Of a DNA stretch of 64,000 nucleotides, positions 51,298 to 61,420 are shown one piece after another (positions within the stretch are counted from its first letter, which is position 1; each line of letters begins with the position of its first letter). Below the pieces are notes generated by a model that searched no databases, was not told where the DNA came from, and was given only the letters and a program-made list of their open reading frames with translations. Origin of the DNA: Bubalus kerabau (Eukaryota > Chordata > Mammalia > Artiodactyla > Bovidae); contig NC_073643.1 in NCBI RefSeq assembly GCF_029407905.1, forward strand, positions 30,656,001-30,720,000. Direction: 5' to 3'. The translations under genes were made by a program, and so were the position numbers.

Positions 51298-52534
51298 CCA
51301 TCAGAGGGCAGACAGACTGAAAACCACAATCACAGAAAACTAACCAATCTAATCACATGGATCACAGCCTTGTCTAACTCAATGAAACTATGAGCCATGC
51401 TGTGTACAGCCACCCAAGACAGACAGGTCATGGTGGAGAGTTTTGCTTTATTGACTATGCCAAAGCCTTTGATTGTGTGGATCACAACAAACTGTGGAAA
51501 ATTCTGAAAGATGGGAATACCAGACCGCCTCTCCTGCCTCTTGAGAAATCTGTATGCAGGTCAAGAAGCAACAGTGAGAACTGGACATGGAACAACAGAC
51601 TGGTTCCAAATAGGAAACGAGTATGTCAAGGCTGTATATTGTCACCCTGCTTATTTAACTTGTTTGCAGAGTACATCATGAGAAATTCTGGGCTGGAAGA
51701 AGCACAAGCTGGAATCAAGATTGCTGGGAGAAATATCAGTAACCTCAGATATGCCGATGACACCACCCTTATGGCAGAAAGCAAAGAAGAACTAAAGAGC
51801 CTCTTGATGAAAGTGAAAGAGAAGAGTGAAAAAGTTGGCTTAAAGCTCAACATTCAGAAAATGAAGATCATGGCATCTGGTCCCATCACTTCATGCCAAA
51901 TAGATGTGGAAAAAGTGGAAACAGTGTCAGACTTTATTTTGGGGGGCTCCAAAATCATTGCAGATGGTGACTGCAGCCATGAAATTAAAAGACATTTACT
52001 CCTTGGAAGAAAAGTTATGACCAACCTAGACAGTATATTAAAAAGCAGAGACGTTACTTTACCAACAAAGGTCTGTCTAGTCAAGGCTATGGTTTTTCCA
52101 GTAGTCATGTATGGATGTGAGAGTTGGACTATGAAGAAAGCTGAGCACCGAAGAATTGATGCTTTTCAACTGTGGTGTTGGAGAAGACTCTTGAGAGTTC
52201 CTTGGACTGCAAGGAGATCCAACCAGTCCATCCTAAAGGAAATCAGTTGTGAATATTCATTGGAAGGACTAATGTTGAAGCTGAAACTCCAATACTTTGG
52301 CCACCTGATGCAAAGAACTGACTCATTTGAAAAGACCCTGATTCTGGGAAAGATCAGTGGTGGGAGGAGAAGGGGACAACAGAGGATGAGATGGTTGGAT
52401 GGCATCACCGACTCAATGGACATGAGTTTGAGTAAACTCCGGGAGTTGGTGATGAACAGGGAGGCCTGGCGTGTTGCAGTCCATGGGGTGGGAAAGAGTC
52501 AAACATGACTGAGTGACTGAACTGAACTGAACTG
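51298..52534 (+). mobile_element. BovB LINE with ~2 kb internal deletion
   Basis: The 5' untranslated part (about 51298-51441) is joined directly to the RT palm (ttttgctttattgactatgc). Compared with 20369-23776, roughly 20682-22686 is missing. The 3' end is complete (ctgaa repeats). Target word aatgaaacaa is at 51286-51295 and 52535-52544. Confidence 0.94.
51390..52508 (+). pseudogene. BovB ORF2 RT remnant, 372 codons open
   Basis: Open from an ATG in the former 5' UTR, through the deletion joint (51441/51442) and [17 protein letters not shown], to YADD (near 51750) and the RT C-terminal region. It stops four codons short of the family end (TGA replaces CGA at 52506-52508). Roughly residues 45-90 are out of the family frame: a one-base loss near 51508 is restored near 51616. 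The region between the two RT motifs is therefore nonsense and an active enzyme is unlikely. The endonuclease is absent. Confidence 0.88.
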
Positions 52535-52549
52535 AATGAAACAATGGGT

Positions 52550-53460
52550 GTAGATGAGCTCAAGTAGTGGCTCTTTTTCTTCATGTAAGGAATATAGAGG
52601 TAGGTAGCACCTGGCTCTGCTTCAGCAGCATGACGACAGCAGGGTTGCTTCTGTGTGGCCTCATGGTCATGGCTACCATGGCTCCAGGCATTACGTCCTT
52701 CCTTTCCCATACAAATAATGGGAAAGGACTAAACCAGCCATTTCTGTCTCTTTTATGAGGAAAGTAAAACTTTTTCCCAGAAAAACCTCTAACAGACTTG
52801 TGTTGGTGTCTCATTGGCCAAACTTGGACTCATAGACCCCTCCAGCTTCTAGGGAGGCTGGAAGCTTCTCATTCTTCAAGTGTCTATAGTGGAGGGAAAG
52901 TGTTTGGAAATGGCCAGAGACTGATCCAACTCTCAGTGTCCTTTTCATTAAGCCAATTCAGACTTGCTCTTCTGGTCTCAGTCCAGCTGTCCCTCATTCT
53001 TGGAAGACTCCCTTGATCCCTCACCTTTTTAGGACTAATTAAATGTTTAATCATCATATTGATCTCTCATGTTTTCCCCAGTCTTGAACTTGTTTGCTGA
53101 ACCTTACTTTGAGGTATATGTGAAGTCAAGTCCTTCAAGAAAAAAACATGAAACTTTATACAAACATGATAAAATATGTATGTATACAATCCCACCCAAA
53201 GCCTCCTCACTTCAGTCAGTATTTTATCCGTTTTATAATCAAGTCCATGTGCCACAACAAGGCCAACACAGCTTCCTGCGGGGGAGCCTGAAGTATTTCT
53301 TCCCTTTGAATGAACTTCCAGGAATGTGTTGGTAAAGTTGTCACAGATTTGTTCCTATTAAATACCTGCCAATCCAAGTTGGGTATGCCCAGTCTTTTGA
53401 TTTATTGTTATTTGAAGCTTTAAAGCCGCCCCCCCCCCCACCCACCTTTTAGTGGTAATC
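52550..53460. other. Unassigned sequence
   Basis: No repeat or gene recognised; ORFs up to 88 codons without domains. A C run lies at 53429-53439. Confidence 0.4.
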
Positions 53461-53464
53461 TAGT

Positions 53465-53700
53465 TTAGCCAGTAAGACCTTGGAGTCTGGACCCAGAATG
53501 TCAGGGTTCAAATTCTGACTGAATTTGCCAACTACATATCTGGCATGGGGCAAGTCACTCAACCTCCCTGGGCCTCAGTTTCTTCATCTGTAAAATGGGA
53601 ATAATAGTAGACCTAGCTGCCAGGATGGCTGTGAAGATTAAATGAACTAATCCTGAAAACCCTGCACACAAGAGGCCCTGAGGCCACAGTGGCTGACCTT
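53465..53700 (-). repeat. MIR SINE
   Basis: 'gggttcaaattctgactgaa', 'ggcaagtcactcaacctccc', 'tgggcctcagtttcttcatc', 'tgtaaaatgggaataatag', 'gctgtgaagattaaatgaac': one of the best MIRs here. Confidence 0.88.
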
Positions 53701-53889
53701 ATTCCCTCTGAGATGTGTTTCCATCTGCTGTTCCCACTAACCCCCTCTCCTTTCTCCTTCTTTAAACTCAGTTAGCCAAATGCCTAATCCAATCACTGCC
53801 TCAATCAGTGACTATTACATTTCCTCAGAGAATTTACAGTCAGGTGGGGGAGCTCAAGCAGCCAAGTAACTAGAAAACAGTAGCTGAGG

Positions 53890-54030
53890 TGGAGGGCATG
53901 CCTTGCATGTATTAGCTGGCCACTTGCTCACATGGGTTGTCTCAGTTTCCCCCTTTTGTAGATAAGAAATCTGAATCTTGGAGTGGTTTGTAAATGTATA
54001 GTGTCCCAGCAGGGAACTAGTGTGTCTCAT
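53890..54030 (+). repeat. MIR fragment
   Basis: 'tcccccttttgtagataaga' then 'aatctgaatcttggagtgg' with weak flanks. Confidence 0.45.
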
Positions 54031-54161
54031 TTAAAGCTGAGGCAGCGTTAGGCTGGCTTTATGACATAGAATGGGCTGGACAGCCACAGAGAGGCACCAG
54101 GTGTCCTGAGTTCAGAGGTGTGCGTCCCAAACCAATTTGGAGGTTTCCGAAAAGCTTTCCT

Positions 54162-54383
54162 AGGAAGCCCCGGTGGTTCAGTGGTAAAGAATCCATCTGC
54201 AATGCAGGAGATGGAGATGCAGGTCAGTCCCTGGGTTGGGAAGATTCTATGGAGGAGGAAATGGCAACCCACTCTAGTATTCTTGCCTGGGAAACCCCAT
54301 GGACAGTGGAGCCTGGCAGGCTACAGTTCAGGGGGTTGCAAAGAGGTCAGCCATGACTGAGCAACTAAGCATGCTTGTATGCA
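54162..54383 (+). mobile_element. Bov-tA SINE
   Basis: tRNA-like head ('gaagccccggtggttcagtg'), then a BovA unit ending 'catgactgagcaactaagc'. The 12 bp duplication aaaagctttcct at 54150-54161 and 54384-54395 bounds it. The B-box region is altered (tcagtccctgg). Confidence 0.92.
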
Positions 54384-54544
54384 AAAAGCTTTCCTGGGCA
54401 TATGAGACACACATTGGAGGGTTAGGACGATTCTTGTTAAGCAGCTGGGAGAAAAGGTAAGTAGTAGTGAGAAAGGTTTTTAGATGAATTAAACAGCAAA
54501 AGCAAAGACACAAATTCCAAAAACAGGATATTTTGAGGGAAATA

Positions 54545-54785
54545 ACAGTTGGGAGTACAGACTCTGGAACTGGCAAAACTTTGGTTCAAATATATTTGCT
54601 ATTCAACTGTATTCACTATTTACTTCAATTCTATTTACTATTTACTCATTTTTATTTACAATTTCTTCACTGTGTTACCTTGGTCAAGTTGCTTATCCTT
54701 TCTGTGCCTCAGTTGCATTTGTAAAATAAGAGCATTAAGAACACCTGCCTTGAAGTAGTTGGGAGGATGAAATAAGAGGACAGTA
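54545..54785 (-). repeat. MIR SINE
   Basis: 'agtacagactctggaactgg', 'gtcaagttgcttatcctttc', 'tgtgcctcagttgcatttgt' then 'aaaataagagcat'. A 'tttacta/tttactc' stutter at 54600-54660 expands the middle. Confidence 0.8.
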
Positions 54786-54799
54786 GGGGTCTGAAGCAG

Positions 54800-55070
54800 A
54801 GAAGGCAATGGCACCCCACTCCAGTACTCCTGCCTGGAAAATCCCATGGATGGAGGAGCCTGGTAGGCTGCAGTCCATGGGGTCGCTGAGGGTCGGACAC
54901 GAATGAGCGACTTCACTTTCACTTTTCACTTTCATGCATTGCAGAAGGAAATGGCAAGCCACTCCAGTGTTCTTGCCTGGAGAATCCCAGGGACGGCGGA
55001 GCCTGGTGGGCTGCCGTCTATGGGGTTGCACAGAGTCGGACACGACTGACGCGACTTAGCAGCAGCAGCA
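54800..55070 (+). mobile_element. BOV-A2 SINE
   Basis: Complete two-monomer BOV-A2 with an (agc) tail. The 14 bp duplication ggggtctgaagcag at 54786-54799 and 55071-55084 is perfect. CpGs in the monomers are well kept, suggesting a young copy. Confidence 0.95.
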
Positions 55071-55576
55071 GGGGTCTGAAGCAGTGTAACCCGGCAGTGT
55101 TACCTGAGCTTAGTGTCCCACCCAGGCTGGCGGTCAGCAGTGTCACTTGCTCTCAGGAAGTTAGGATTAGCAGAACAGAGGAAATGGCTTTTGAGGTTCC
55201 TATGTGTTTGAGGTAAAAAAGTTGGAAGCACTTGTTCCCCTTGTTTTCCTCTCACAGCAAGTGACAGTGTGAATCATGCTTTATGTGGAGTCTCTTTCTG
55301 CGACTTGCCTGCATCAGCAAAATGCAGATAGAAACACAAGCATTAAAAAAAAAAAAAAAGCAAGAATGACGCTCATCTAAGGACCTGATTACAAATAGTT
55401 AGCTTCAGCATATATTGATATTTCAGGCCCTTTCTTTAGAGAGCGACTTGAAGGTTGCTTTCTGGGAGAAATTATACACACTTAATGTCCACCCAGTACC
55501 TTTTCTGGGTCACTAACAAGACCCCAAAGTCAGTCCCATAGAGGAGAGGAAATAGAAGGGAAAAAACAGGAGTGAA

Positions 55577-55599
55577 TAATAATAATAATAATAATAAAC
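55577..55599 (+). repeat. (AAT)n microsatellite
   Basis: Uninterrupted aat repeat, about seven units; a likely polymorphic marker. Confidence 0.9.
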
Positions 55600-56027
55600 C
55601 CTTCACATTTCCTTTCCTGTTGAGTCAGCTGGCTTGTGGTCAACAAAGTGTTTTGAAGGACCTGAGACATCCCGGGCCATCCTTCACGGCTAGCTTTGTG
55701 TTCGGAAAAGTCAATGCAGACTTTCACCGCCATCCATGCCCTTCCCCTGCTCCTACTCCCATTTCCCACTAGGAGACCTAAGGAGAATTTAATCCATATG
55801 GTTTTGATTCCCTCACTCATCAAAATGCAGTTTTCCAAGAGTCATTTGATCTCCAAGATGCTATGTGAGTGTCTTTTTGTATTTTATTTTTTCCCTTGGA
55901 AAAGAAGAGCTGATGGTTTGCCAAAAAAAAAAAAGAAAAAAGAAAAAAAAAAGAACTCCAAACCCTTGGGGTCTGAACTGGCTTCAAGCAAGAGTTTCAG
56001 GGGAGCCAAGGGGGATGTTGCTTGTTA

Positions 56028-56071
56028 GAGGCCTCCAATGTTCTCTTCAGAGGCGTCCAATGTTCTCTTCA
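56028..56071 (+). repeat. 22 bp tandem duplication
   Basis: Two copies of gaggc(c/g)tccaatgttctcttca written in full, and the first bases of a third (gaggcc). Confidence 0.88.
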
Positions 56072-56222
56072 GAGGCCAGGTGAATCCAAGCAAAGTGCTG
56101 CGACTGTTTTTGCTTTTCTTTCTCCCGTATGTGCGCTGCCCACTATTCTATGCTAATAACTGAATAATAATTGGTGTATTAAGTTATCCCTGAGTACCAG
56201 GCACTATCTGAGACGTTTAGTT

Positions 56223-56252
56223 GAGAGTTGTCCAATGGAGAGTTGTCCAATG
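56223..56252 (+). repeat. 15 bp tandem duplication
   Basis: Two perfect copies of gagagttgtccaatg. The inner word gtccaatg is shared with the 22 bp duplication 150 bp upstream. Confidence 0.88.
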
Positions 56253-56331
56253 GAGTCTCTATAATCATCCTTTGAGGGATGTGCTTCCCCCACTGTTTCC
56301 CTTCTTTTCTTCCTCCTCTCATTCATTCTTT

Positions 56332-56787
56332 GTTCAGTTGCGTCCAACTCTTGGTGACTCCATGAACTGCAGCATACCAGGCTTCCCTATCGTTCACTGT
56401 CTCCTAGAGCTTACTCAAACTCATGTCCATTGAGTTGATGATGCCATCCAACCATCTCATCTTGTCACCTCCTCCTCCTGCCTTCAACCTTTCCCAGCAT
56501 CAGGGTCTTTTCCAATGAGTCACCTCTTTGCATCAGGCAGCCAAAGTATTGGAGCTTCAACTTCAGCATCAGTCTTTCCAATGAATATTGGTTTCCTTTA
56601 GGATTGCCTGGTTTCATCTCCTTGCAGTCTAAGGAACTCTCAAGAGTCTTCTCCAGCACCATATTTCGAAAGCCTCAGTTCTTCAGTGCTCAACCTTCTT
56701 TATGATCCAACTCTCACATCCATACATGAGTACTGGAAAAAGCATAGCTTTGACTATACGAATCTTTATCAGCAAAGTGATGTAACC
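56332..56787 (-). mobile_element. BovB LINE 3' end
   Basis: Antisense BovB tail (gttcagttgcgtccaactct), truncated after the 'tttatcagcaaagtgatgt' word. Left flank 'ctctcattcattc' and right flank 'aaaatagtttttgagcatgt' look like the two sides of an antisense L2 end. Confidence 0.9.
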
Positions 56788-56789
56788 AT

Positions 56790-57020
56790 AAAATAGTTTT
56801 TGAGCATGTATTATGAGTCAGGAACCATCCTAGAGTCTGGAGACCCCAAATTACATCCCTGCATTGGTGGAGCAGATAGTCCAGTTTGGGTGCAATTAAG
56901 CAAATGAATAAGATGGTTTCAAGCAGTAATCCATGTGATGAAGAAAATAAAATTCAGGTAGCAGAAAGACTATTCCTGTTGGACTTGCATGTGATGTCAA
57001 GAGGGCTGAGGGGAGATGTG
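56790..57020 (-). repeat. L2 LINE 3' end, antisense
   Basis: 'ttttgagcatgtattatgag', 'tagagtctggagaccccaaa', 'gtggagcagatagtccagtt' and 'gcaattaagcaaatgaataa' in antisense L2 order. Confidence 0.6.
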
Positions 57021-57024
57021 AAGG

Positions 57025-57850
57025 ACAGCAAGGATGCAGCTGCTAAAATCTAGGAACTCAGGCTGCCCTGAAGGAGGAAGGGTAAGGGCAAAATCCCAAA
57101 GTGGGACACAGTTGCACATCCAGGAGCGGATAGAAGTTCAGCATGCTGGAGCCACAGGCGGACAAGGCGGTACATGGTGTGTGGCCAGGGAGGAAGCTTG
57201 GTCAGGCACGGATGGATTCACGGGCTATCGTGGAAACTTCTGGACTTCAGGCAGGACAGGCTGGGGACAATCCACGTCTGCACAATCCTTCTGTCTGCTG
57301 GGTGGAGAAAAGTTAGGAGAAGTCAAGATGGGGGAAAGTAAATGAGGAAGCTACACTGACTAGAGGGTATGGTCCCCCTCCCCTTCCAGACTCAGGATTC
57401 TAGTGGACCAGATAGGTGTTTGTGATGGGGCTGTGCTGGCGTCACCGCTCACTCAGGGCACCTCCATGACTGAACTCTGGACGCCTCCAGGACTGAACTC
57501 TGGACGCCGAGGATGTTTGTCCCAATCAGCAGAGGCTCAGACCCACAGCAGGCAAGCGGGAAGGAGGCAGTTGGATTTCAGCACATCCTATGCATTTGCA
57601 CTTGTGGGGACAAACTGGATATACTTCTTGGATTTCACGGTGTTTTCTTCACCCTTTCTGGGCCTCCTTTCCCCACCTGACAGTGTAGCTCCCACGTAAG
57701 AATGCTTAGCCCAGGAATGTCCTCTTTATTTCGTTTTTTTTTGTTTTTTTTTTTTCCTGTTTTAAAACAAGCAGAATAAGCATATTGTTGCTTTTCACTT
57801 CACCGATTTGATTTTAATTTTGACAGTTTCCTCATGCCAAATATATACTC
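57025..57850. other. Unassigned sequence
   Basis: Includes a 23 bp tandem duplication (57461-57506; cctcca(t/g)gactgaactctggacg) and a T-rich run at 57726-57757. ORFs of 98-103 codons show no domain. Confidence 0.45.
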
Positions 57851-57972
57851 AGTTGTTGCTGCTGCTGCTGCCAAGTCGCTTCAATCGTGTCCAACTCTGT
57901 GTGACCCCATAGACGGCAGCCCACCAGGCTCCTCCATCCCTCGGATTCTCCAGGCAAGAATACTGGAGTGGT
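57850..57972 (-). mobile_element. BOV-A2 fragment (one monomer)
   Basis: Antisense: (gct) tail, then one BovA monomer to 'aagaatactggagtgg', where it is 5'-truncated. Confidence 0.88.
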
Positions 57973-57974
57973 AA

Positions 57975-58275
57975 GCCTTTATTAAACACTGCTTCTGGAT
58001 TCTTTTTGGTTCATGTTAATTTCAGACTCGTAAATTCTCCCTACCCACTTTCCCTTTGGTAACCGTACATTTGTTTTCTTTGTCTATGAGTCTGTTTCTG
58101 TGTTGTGTATAAGCTCATTTGTATCAGTTCTTTTTTTTTTTTTTAAGATTCCACATATAAGCAATATCATATGTATGTCTTTCTCTGTCTGGCTTACTTC
58201 ACTTAATATGGTAATCTTTAGGTTCATCCATGTTGCTGCAAATGGCATTATTTCATTCTTTTCCAAAAAACTGTT
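57975..58275 (-). repeat. L1 LINE fragment, antisense
   Basis: 'ctacccactttccctttggt', 'tctatgagtctgtttctgtg', 'gattccacatataagcaata', 'ctctgtctggcttacttcac', 'catccatgttgctgcaaatg': reverse-strand L1 wording, fairly well kept. Confidence 0.82.
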
Positions 58276-58324
58276 GACTGACTAAATGCCCAGATGAGTG
58301 CTGCATATTTTATCTGCTGATCAA

Positions 58325-58730
58325 GAGCTATAGAAGGCTTTCATTCATTAGTTCATTCACCCAACATTTCTGAACACCATTTCACATGTCAGGCTGCATA
58401 TTAGGGACTCCGAGTGAAGAAAAGCTGATCTCTGCTTTCAAATAGTTTCTAATCTGGTTACATGTAAGTGTGTGTGTGAGTGAGTGTAGAATAGGAGGGA
58501 CTGGTGTGTAACCAAATTATTTTGATACATTAAAAAAACACTTGAATGAAGATAATGTACGTACAAAGTATTGTTAAGTACCTGGAAGAGGGAAATAGTA
58601 GCTCTTGGGGAAGTTGGGGAGAGTTGTTAGCAATGTCTTCAGGGAAAAGGCAAGGTTTCAGCTCAGATTTGAGGGGCAAGGGGAGGAATTCTTCAAGAAC
58701 TGAGGGGCAAACTGAAGGTGGTTTGTCTTG
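58325..58730 (-). repeat. L2 LINE 3' end, antisense
   Basis: 'cattcattagttcattcacc', 'caacatttctgaacaccatt', 'gctgatctctgctttcaaat' and, further in, 'ggtttcagctcagatttgag' with 'ggaggaattcttcaagaact'. Confidence 0.68.
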
Positions 58731-59007
58731 GGAGGCATGTCTTCCACCCTGTGACTGCTTCCCCAAGTTGGGAAGAAGACTGGGTGGGGATCCGCTAGGG
58801 GTGGGTGCAAAGAGGAGGTTACAGTCACGTCCCTGAGTCCCACTGTGGCTGCCAAAGTTCCCTGATCCATCTTTCTGCTGATGGTTTTGCTGACTGTGGT
58901 GGAGAGGGGCTGCCTTCCCCACATCACGTCCTTTCCTTTTTCTTTGATCAGCAGCCTTGCTGCTTCTATGGAGTTACCCTCTGCCCGGCCTCTGTCTGCA
59001 TGTAGCA

Positions 59008-59234
59008 GGACTGGTGACTCCACTCTGGCTGATTGGGATATGTTTCCTTGGCCATAGACACCAAGGACTAGTGGACCCCACTCTGGCCGATTGGGATACG
59101 TTTCCTTGGCCATAGACACCAAGGACTGGTGGACCCACTCTGGCCGATTGGGATACATTTCCTTGGCCGTAGACACCAAGGACTGGTGGACCCACTCTGG
59201 CCGATCGGGATACATTTCCTTGGCCATAGACACC
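59008..59234 (+). repeat. Minisatellite, ~57 bp unit, about four copies
   Basis: The shared unit runs ctggtggacccactctggcc, then gattgggata(c/t)(a/g)tttc, then cttggccatagacaccaagg. Spacing of the tttccttggcc word is 58, 57 and 57 bp (59043, 59101, 59158, 59215). Units differ at a few sites. On the minus strand 57 bp equals 19 codons, giving an apparent repeat protein in two overlapping ORFs (59468-58974, 59245-58658), most likely a by-product. Confidence 0.93.
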
Positions 59235-59585
59235 ACAGCATCCATGCCATGGTTGCTGGGTCAGAGGCACAATCCTGCTGTTTTCATTTGGATTATGAAA
59301 GAAGTAGAATTCTGCTTTCCTGCTGGATTTGATGCTGCAAGAGGGTGGTCTGTGGAACTGTTCATAGCCACTTTGCAGCTGCATGGAGTTAATACCAAGG
59401 AGCAGAGTTAAGGACACAGAAAAGGGAGCTAGTACTTGGTGACATCCTTTGATCCCTGAATCAATCAATACCTGAAGCCTGCATTATTCCAGGGCATGAG
59501 CCAATAGCTTTCTGTTATTAGTTTTAGCCAGCTTGAGCTGGATTTCCTGTAGCTGGTATCCTCAGAATCCCAACTAATACTATGG
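59235..59585 (+). repeat. Old repeat 'Y', copy 3
   Basis: 'catcctttgatccctgaatc', 'tacctgaagcctgcattatt', 'ggcatgagccaatagctttc', 'ttttagccagcttgagctgg', 'tcctcagaatcccaactaat'. Same order as 10820-11160 and 13430-13890; family not named. Confidence 0.5.
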
Positions 59586-59589
59586 CCAA

Positions 59590-59950
59590 GAACACTATGA
59601 TATGTCATGTCTCCAGAAAACCCTTTTCTTTCTCCCCAAGAAACTTTGGTCTTGGGATACAAAGGAGGGATAAAGGAAAGAATGTGGGGCATGATGGCCA
59701 GGAATGCAATTGGGAGAGATAGAACATGTTTGCCCCTGATTTTAGGTTATCTGGGCTGTTTTAACTGATGTTAATCACTTTTGTGTCCCTAAATAGAAGG
59801 ATTTACTGCAGTGGTCTATTTTGATGGGAAGAGTTTTATAATTTCTGTACAAATTTTTCTTGTTGGTGGTGGGGGACTTTTTGTGCTTTTGTTTTTACAA
59901 ATCACGAGTAATGGTTTAAGCAGTCACCAAACTAGAGACTATTTTGATTT
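59590..59950. other. Unassigned sequence
   Basis: No feature recognised. Confidence 0.4.
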
Positions 59951-60300
59951 TAAAGGATTGTAGAGGTCACCTGGCTCAACCTCATTAAGTCTCTGTTTAT
60001 TCAACAGTAAAATAGAGATAACCAGAGAGTGTGCATCTCATAGGGGCATGAGCTGTCATGTCTGTTAATTTCTGACATAGACTTGCAAGTATTTTAATAG
60101 GAATACTACCTTATTTTAAATATAAGTAACAAGAGTTTGACATCTCATTCTAGAGAATCCAAGTTGTACACCTTTACAAAATTAGATGTTTCAAATGTGT
60201 AGATGGTTTCTCTTTGGGCCTCAGTTTTCTCAGCTGTATAATGAAGGTAATAATAGTATTTACCTCATAGGATAGTTGTTGAAGATAAAAGGAATAAGGC
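59950..60300 (-). repeat. MIR fragments
   Basis: 60205-60300 is a clear antisense MIR piece (tttgggcctcagttttctca, then gctgtataatgaaggtaata, 'ttacctcataggatagttgt'). 59950-60070 has a weaker one (ctctgtttattcaacagtaa, then aatagagataacc). Confidence 0.65.
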
Positions 60301-60304
60301 ACAA

Positions 60305-60660
60305 GGCCCCTCCAAATTCACTCTCCACCCTGCTCTGTGTCTAAAACACTGACCCGAATGGGCTATGGTCACAGGCTTTACTGCTGTCTGGTTTCTGGAA
60401 AGTTTAGCTCGTGGGAATATGAGGTTGAAGTGGGAAGGGAGTGAAGTCAGGCTCATTCCTGTGGGGTCTGGTGAGCTGCCTGGGTCCTGTGATCCAAGGC
60501 TGTGACTGCTGTCAGGCAGCATATAAAATGTGGTGGCTGCTCTGTCTCCTCGGGGCTGCAGGCCCAGGGGGACAGGGGAGAGTAACCACCCACTCATAAT
60601 CCCCTGGTGCTGCACTCTCCCTGTGGTTTCTCTGTATCTTGCTCACGTCTTTGCAAATGG
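60305..60660. other. Unassigned sequence
   Basis: No repeat or gene recognised; a 116-codon antisense ORF lacks a domain. Confidence 0.4.
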
Positions 60661-60670
60661 TCTTTCTATT

Positions 60671-61062
60671 CAGTTCAGTTCAGTTGCTCAGTTGTGTCTG
60701 ATTCTTTGCGACCCCATGAATCGCAGCACGCCAGGCCTCCCTGTCCATCACCAACTCCCAGAGTTCACCCAAACTCATGTGCATCGAGTCGGTGATGCCA
60801 TCCAGCCATCTCATCCTCTCGTCCCCTTCTCCTCCTGCCCTCAATCTTTCCCAGCATCAGGGTCTTTTCAAATGAGTCAGCTGTTTGTATCAGGTGGCCA
60901 AAGGAGTTTCAGCTTTAGCATCAGTCCTTCCAATGAACACCCAGGACTGATCTCCTTTAGGATGGACTGGTTGGATCTCCTTGCAGTCCAAGGGACTCTC
61001 AAGAGTCTTTTCCAACACCACAGTTCAAAAGCATCAATTTTATTTATTTAATAGAGTTTAAT
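60671..61062 (-). mobile_element. BovB LINE 3' end with 5' extra bases
   Basis: Antisense BovB tail to about 61038 (cagttcaaaagcatcaattt), followed by about 24 A/T-rich bases not found in other copies. The candidate duplication tctttctatt lies at 60661-60670 and 61063-61072, outside those bases, so they may be filler added when reverse transcription ended. Confidence 0.85.
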
Positions 61063-61074
61063 TCTTTCTATTAA

Positions 61075-61405
61075 ACTCTTCTCAAAGTTCCTAATTTGAG
61101 CATGCCCTCTGTTTCTTCTGGCCCTTCTGCTGATTCATGCTGAGGCAAGAGCTAGGACAGAGCCTGGAACATAGCACATTCTCTTTATAGTCTGCTGCTG
61201 AAGTTGTTTTGCCATCCACGAAGCAAAAAATGAAACATAAGATGGATATGTGGTCTGAACATAGATTTCATTGTTTGAGGTATTCTTAATCAGATGATGT
61301 GGTTTTACTCTCATGAGTTAGGAGTTGCCTTGACAAATGAGTGGCCCTCTTATCTAAGTGCTGCCAGGAAGCATGGCATATGGATGCAATCTGCAGTCCT
61401 CCCAT
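61075..61405. other. Unassigned sequence
   Basis: No feature recognised. Confidence 0.4.
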
Positions 61406-61420
61406 CATGCTGGACTTTTA

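Larger units (their letters stand above)
55090..56325. other. Unassigned with several simple repeats
   Basis: Contains an A run (55345-55359), (aat)n at 55577-55599, an A-rich tract at 55922-55954, and two short tandem duplications (56028-56071, 56223-56252). No gene recognised. Confidence 0.5.

Noticed and set aside
51436..51450. Splicing as the cause of the BovB 5' UTR to RT joint
   Set aside because: In the full copy the left side continues gagagatctg (no GT donor) and no AG acceptor precedes the RT side, so deletion or template switching is more likely.
58658..59468. Minus-strand ORFs of 195 and 164 codons with an internal 19-residue repeat
   Set aside because: They follow directly from a 57 bp minisatellite (a multiple of three), occur in more than one frame, and carry no other domain or exon signal.
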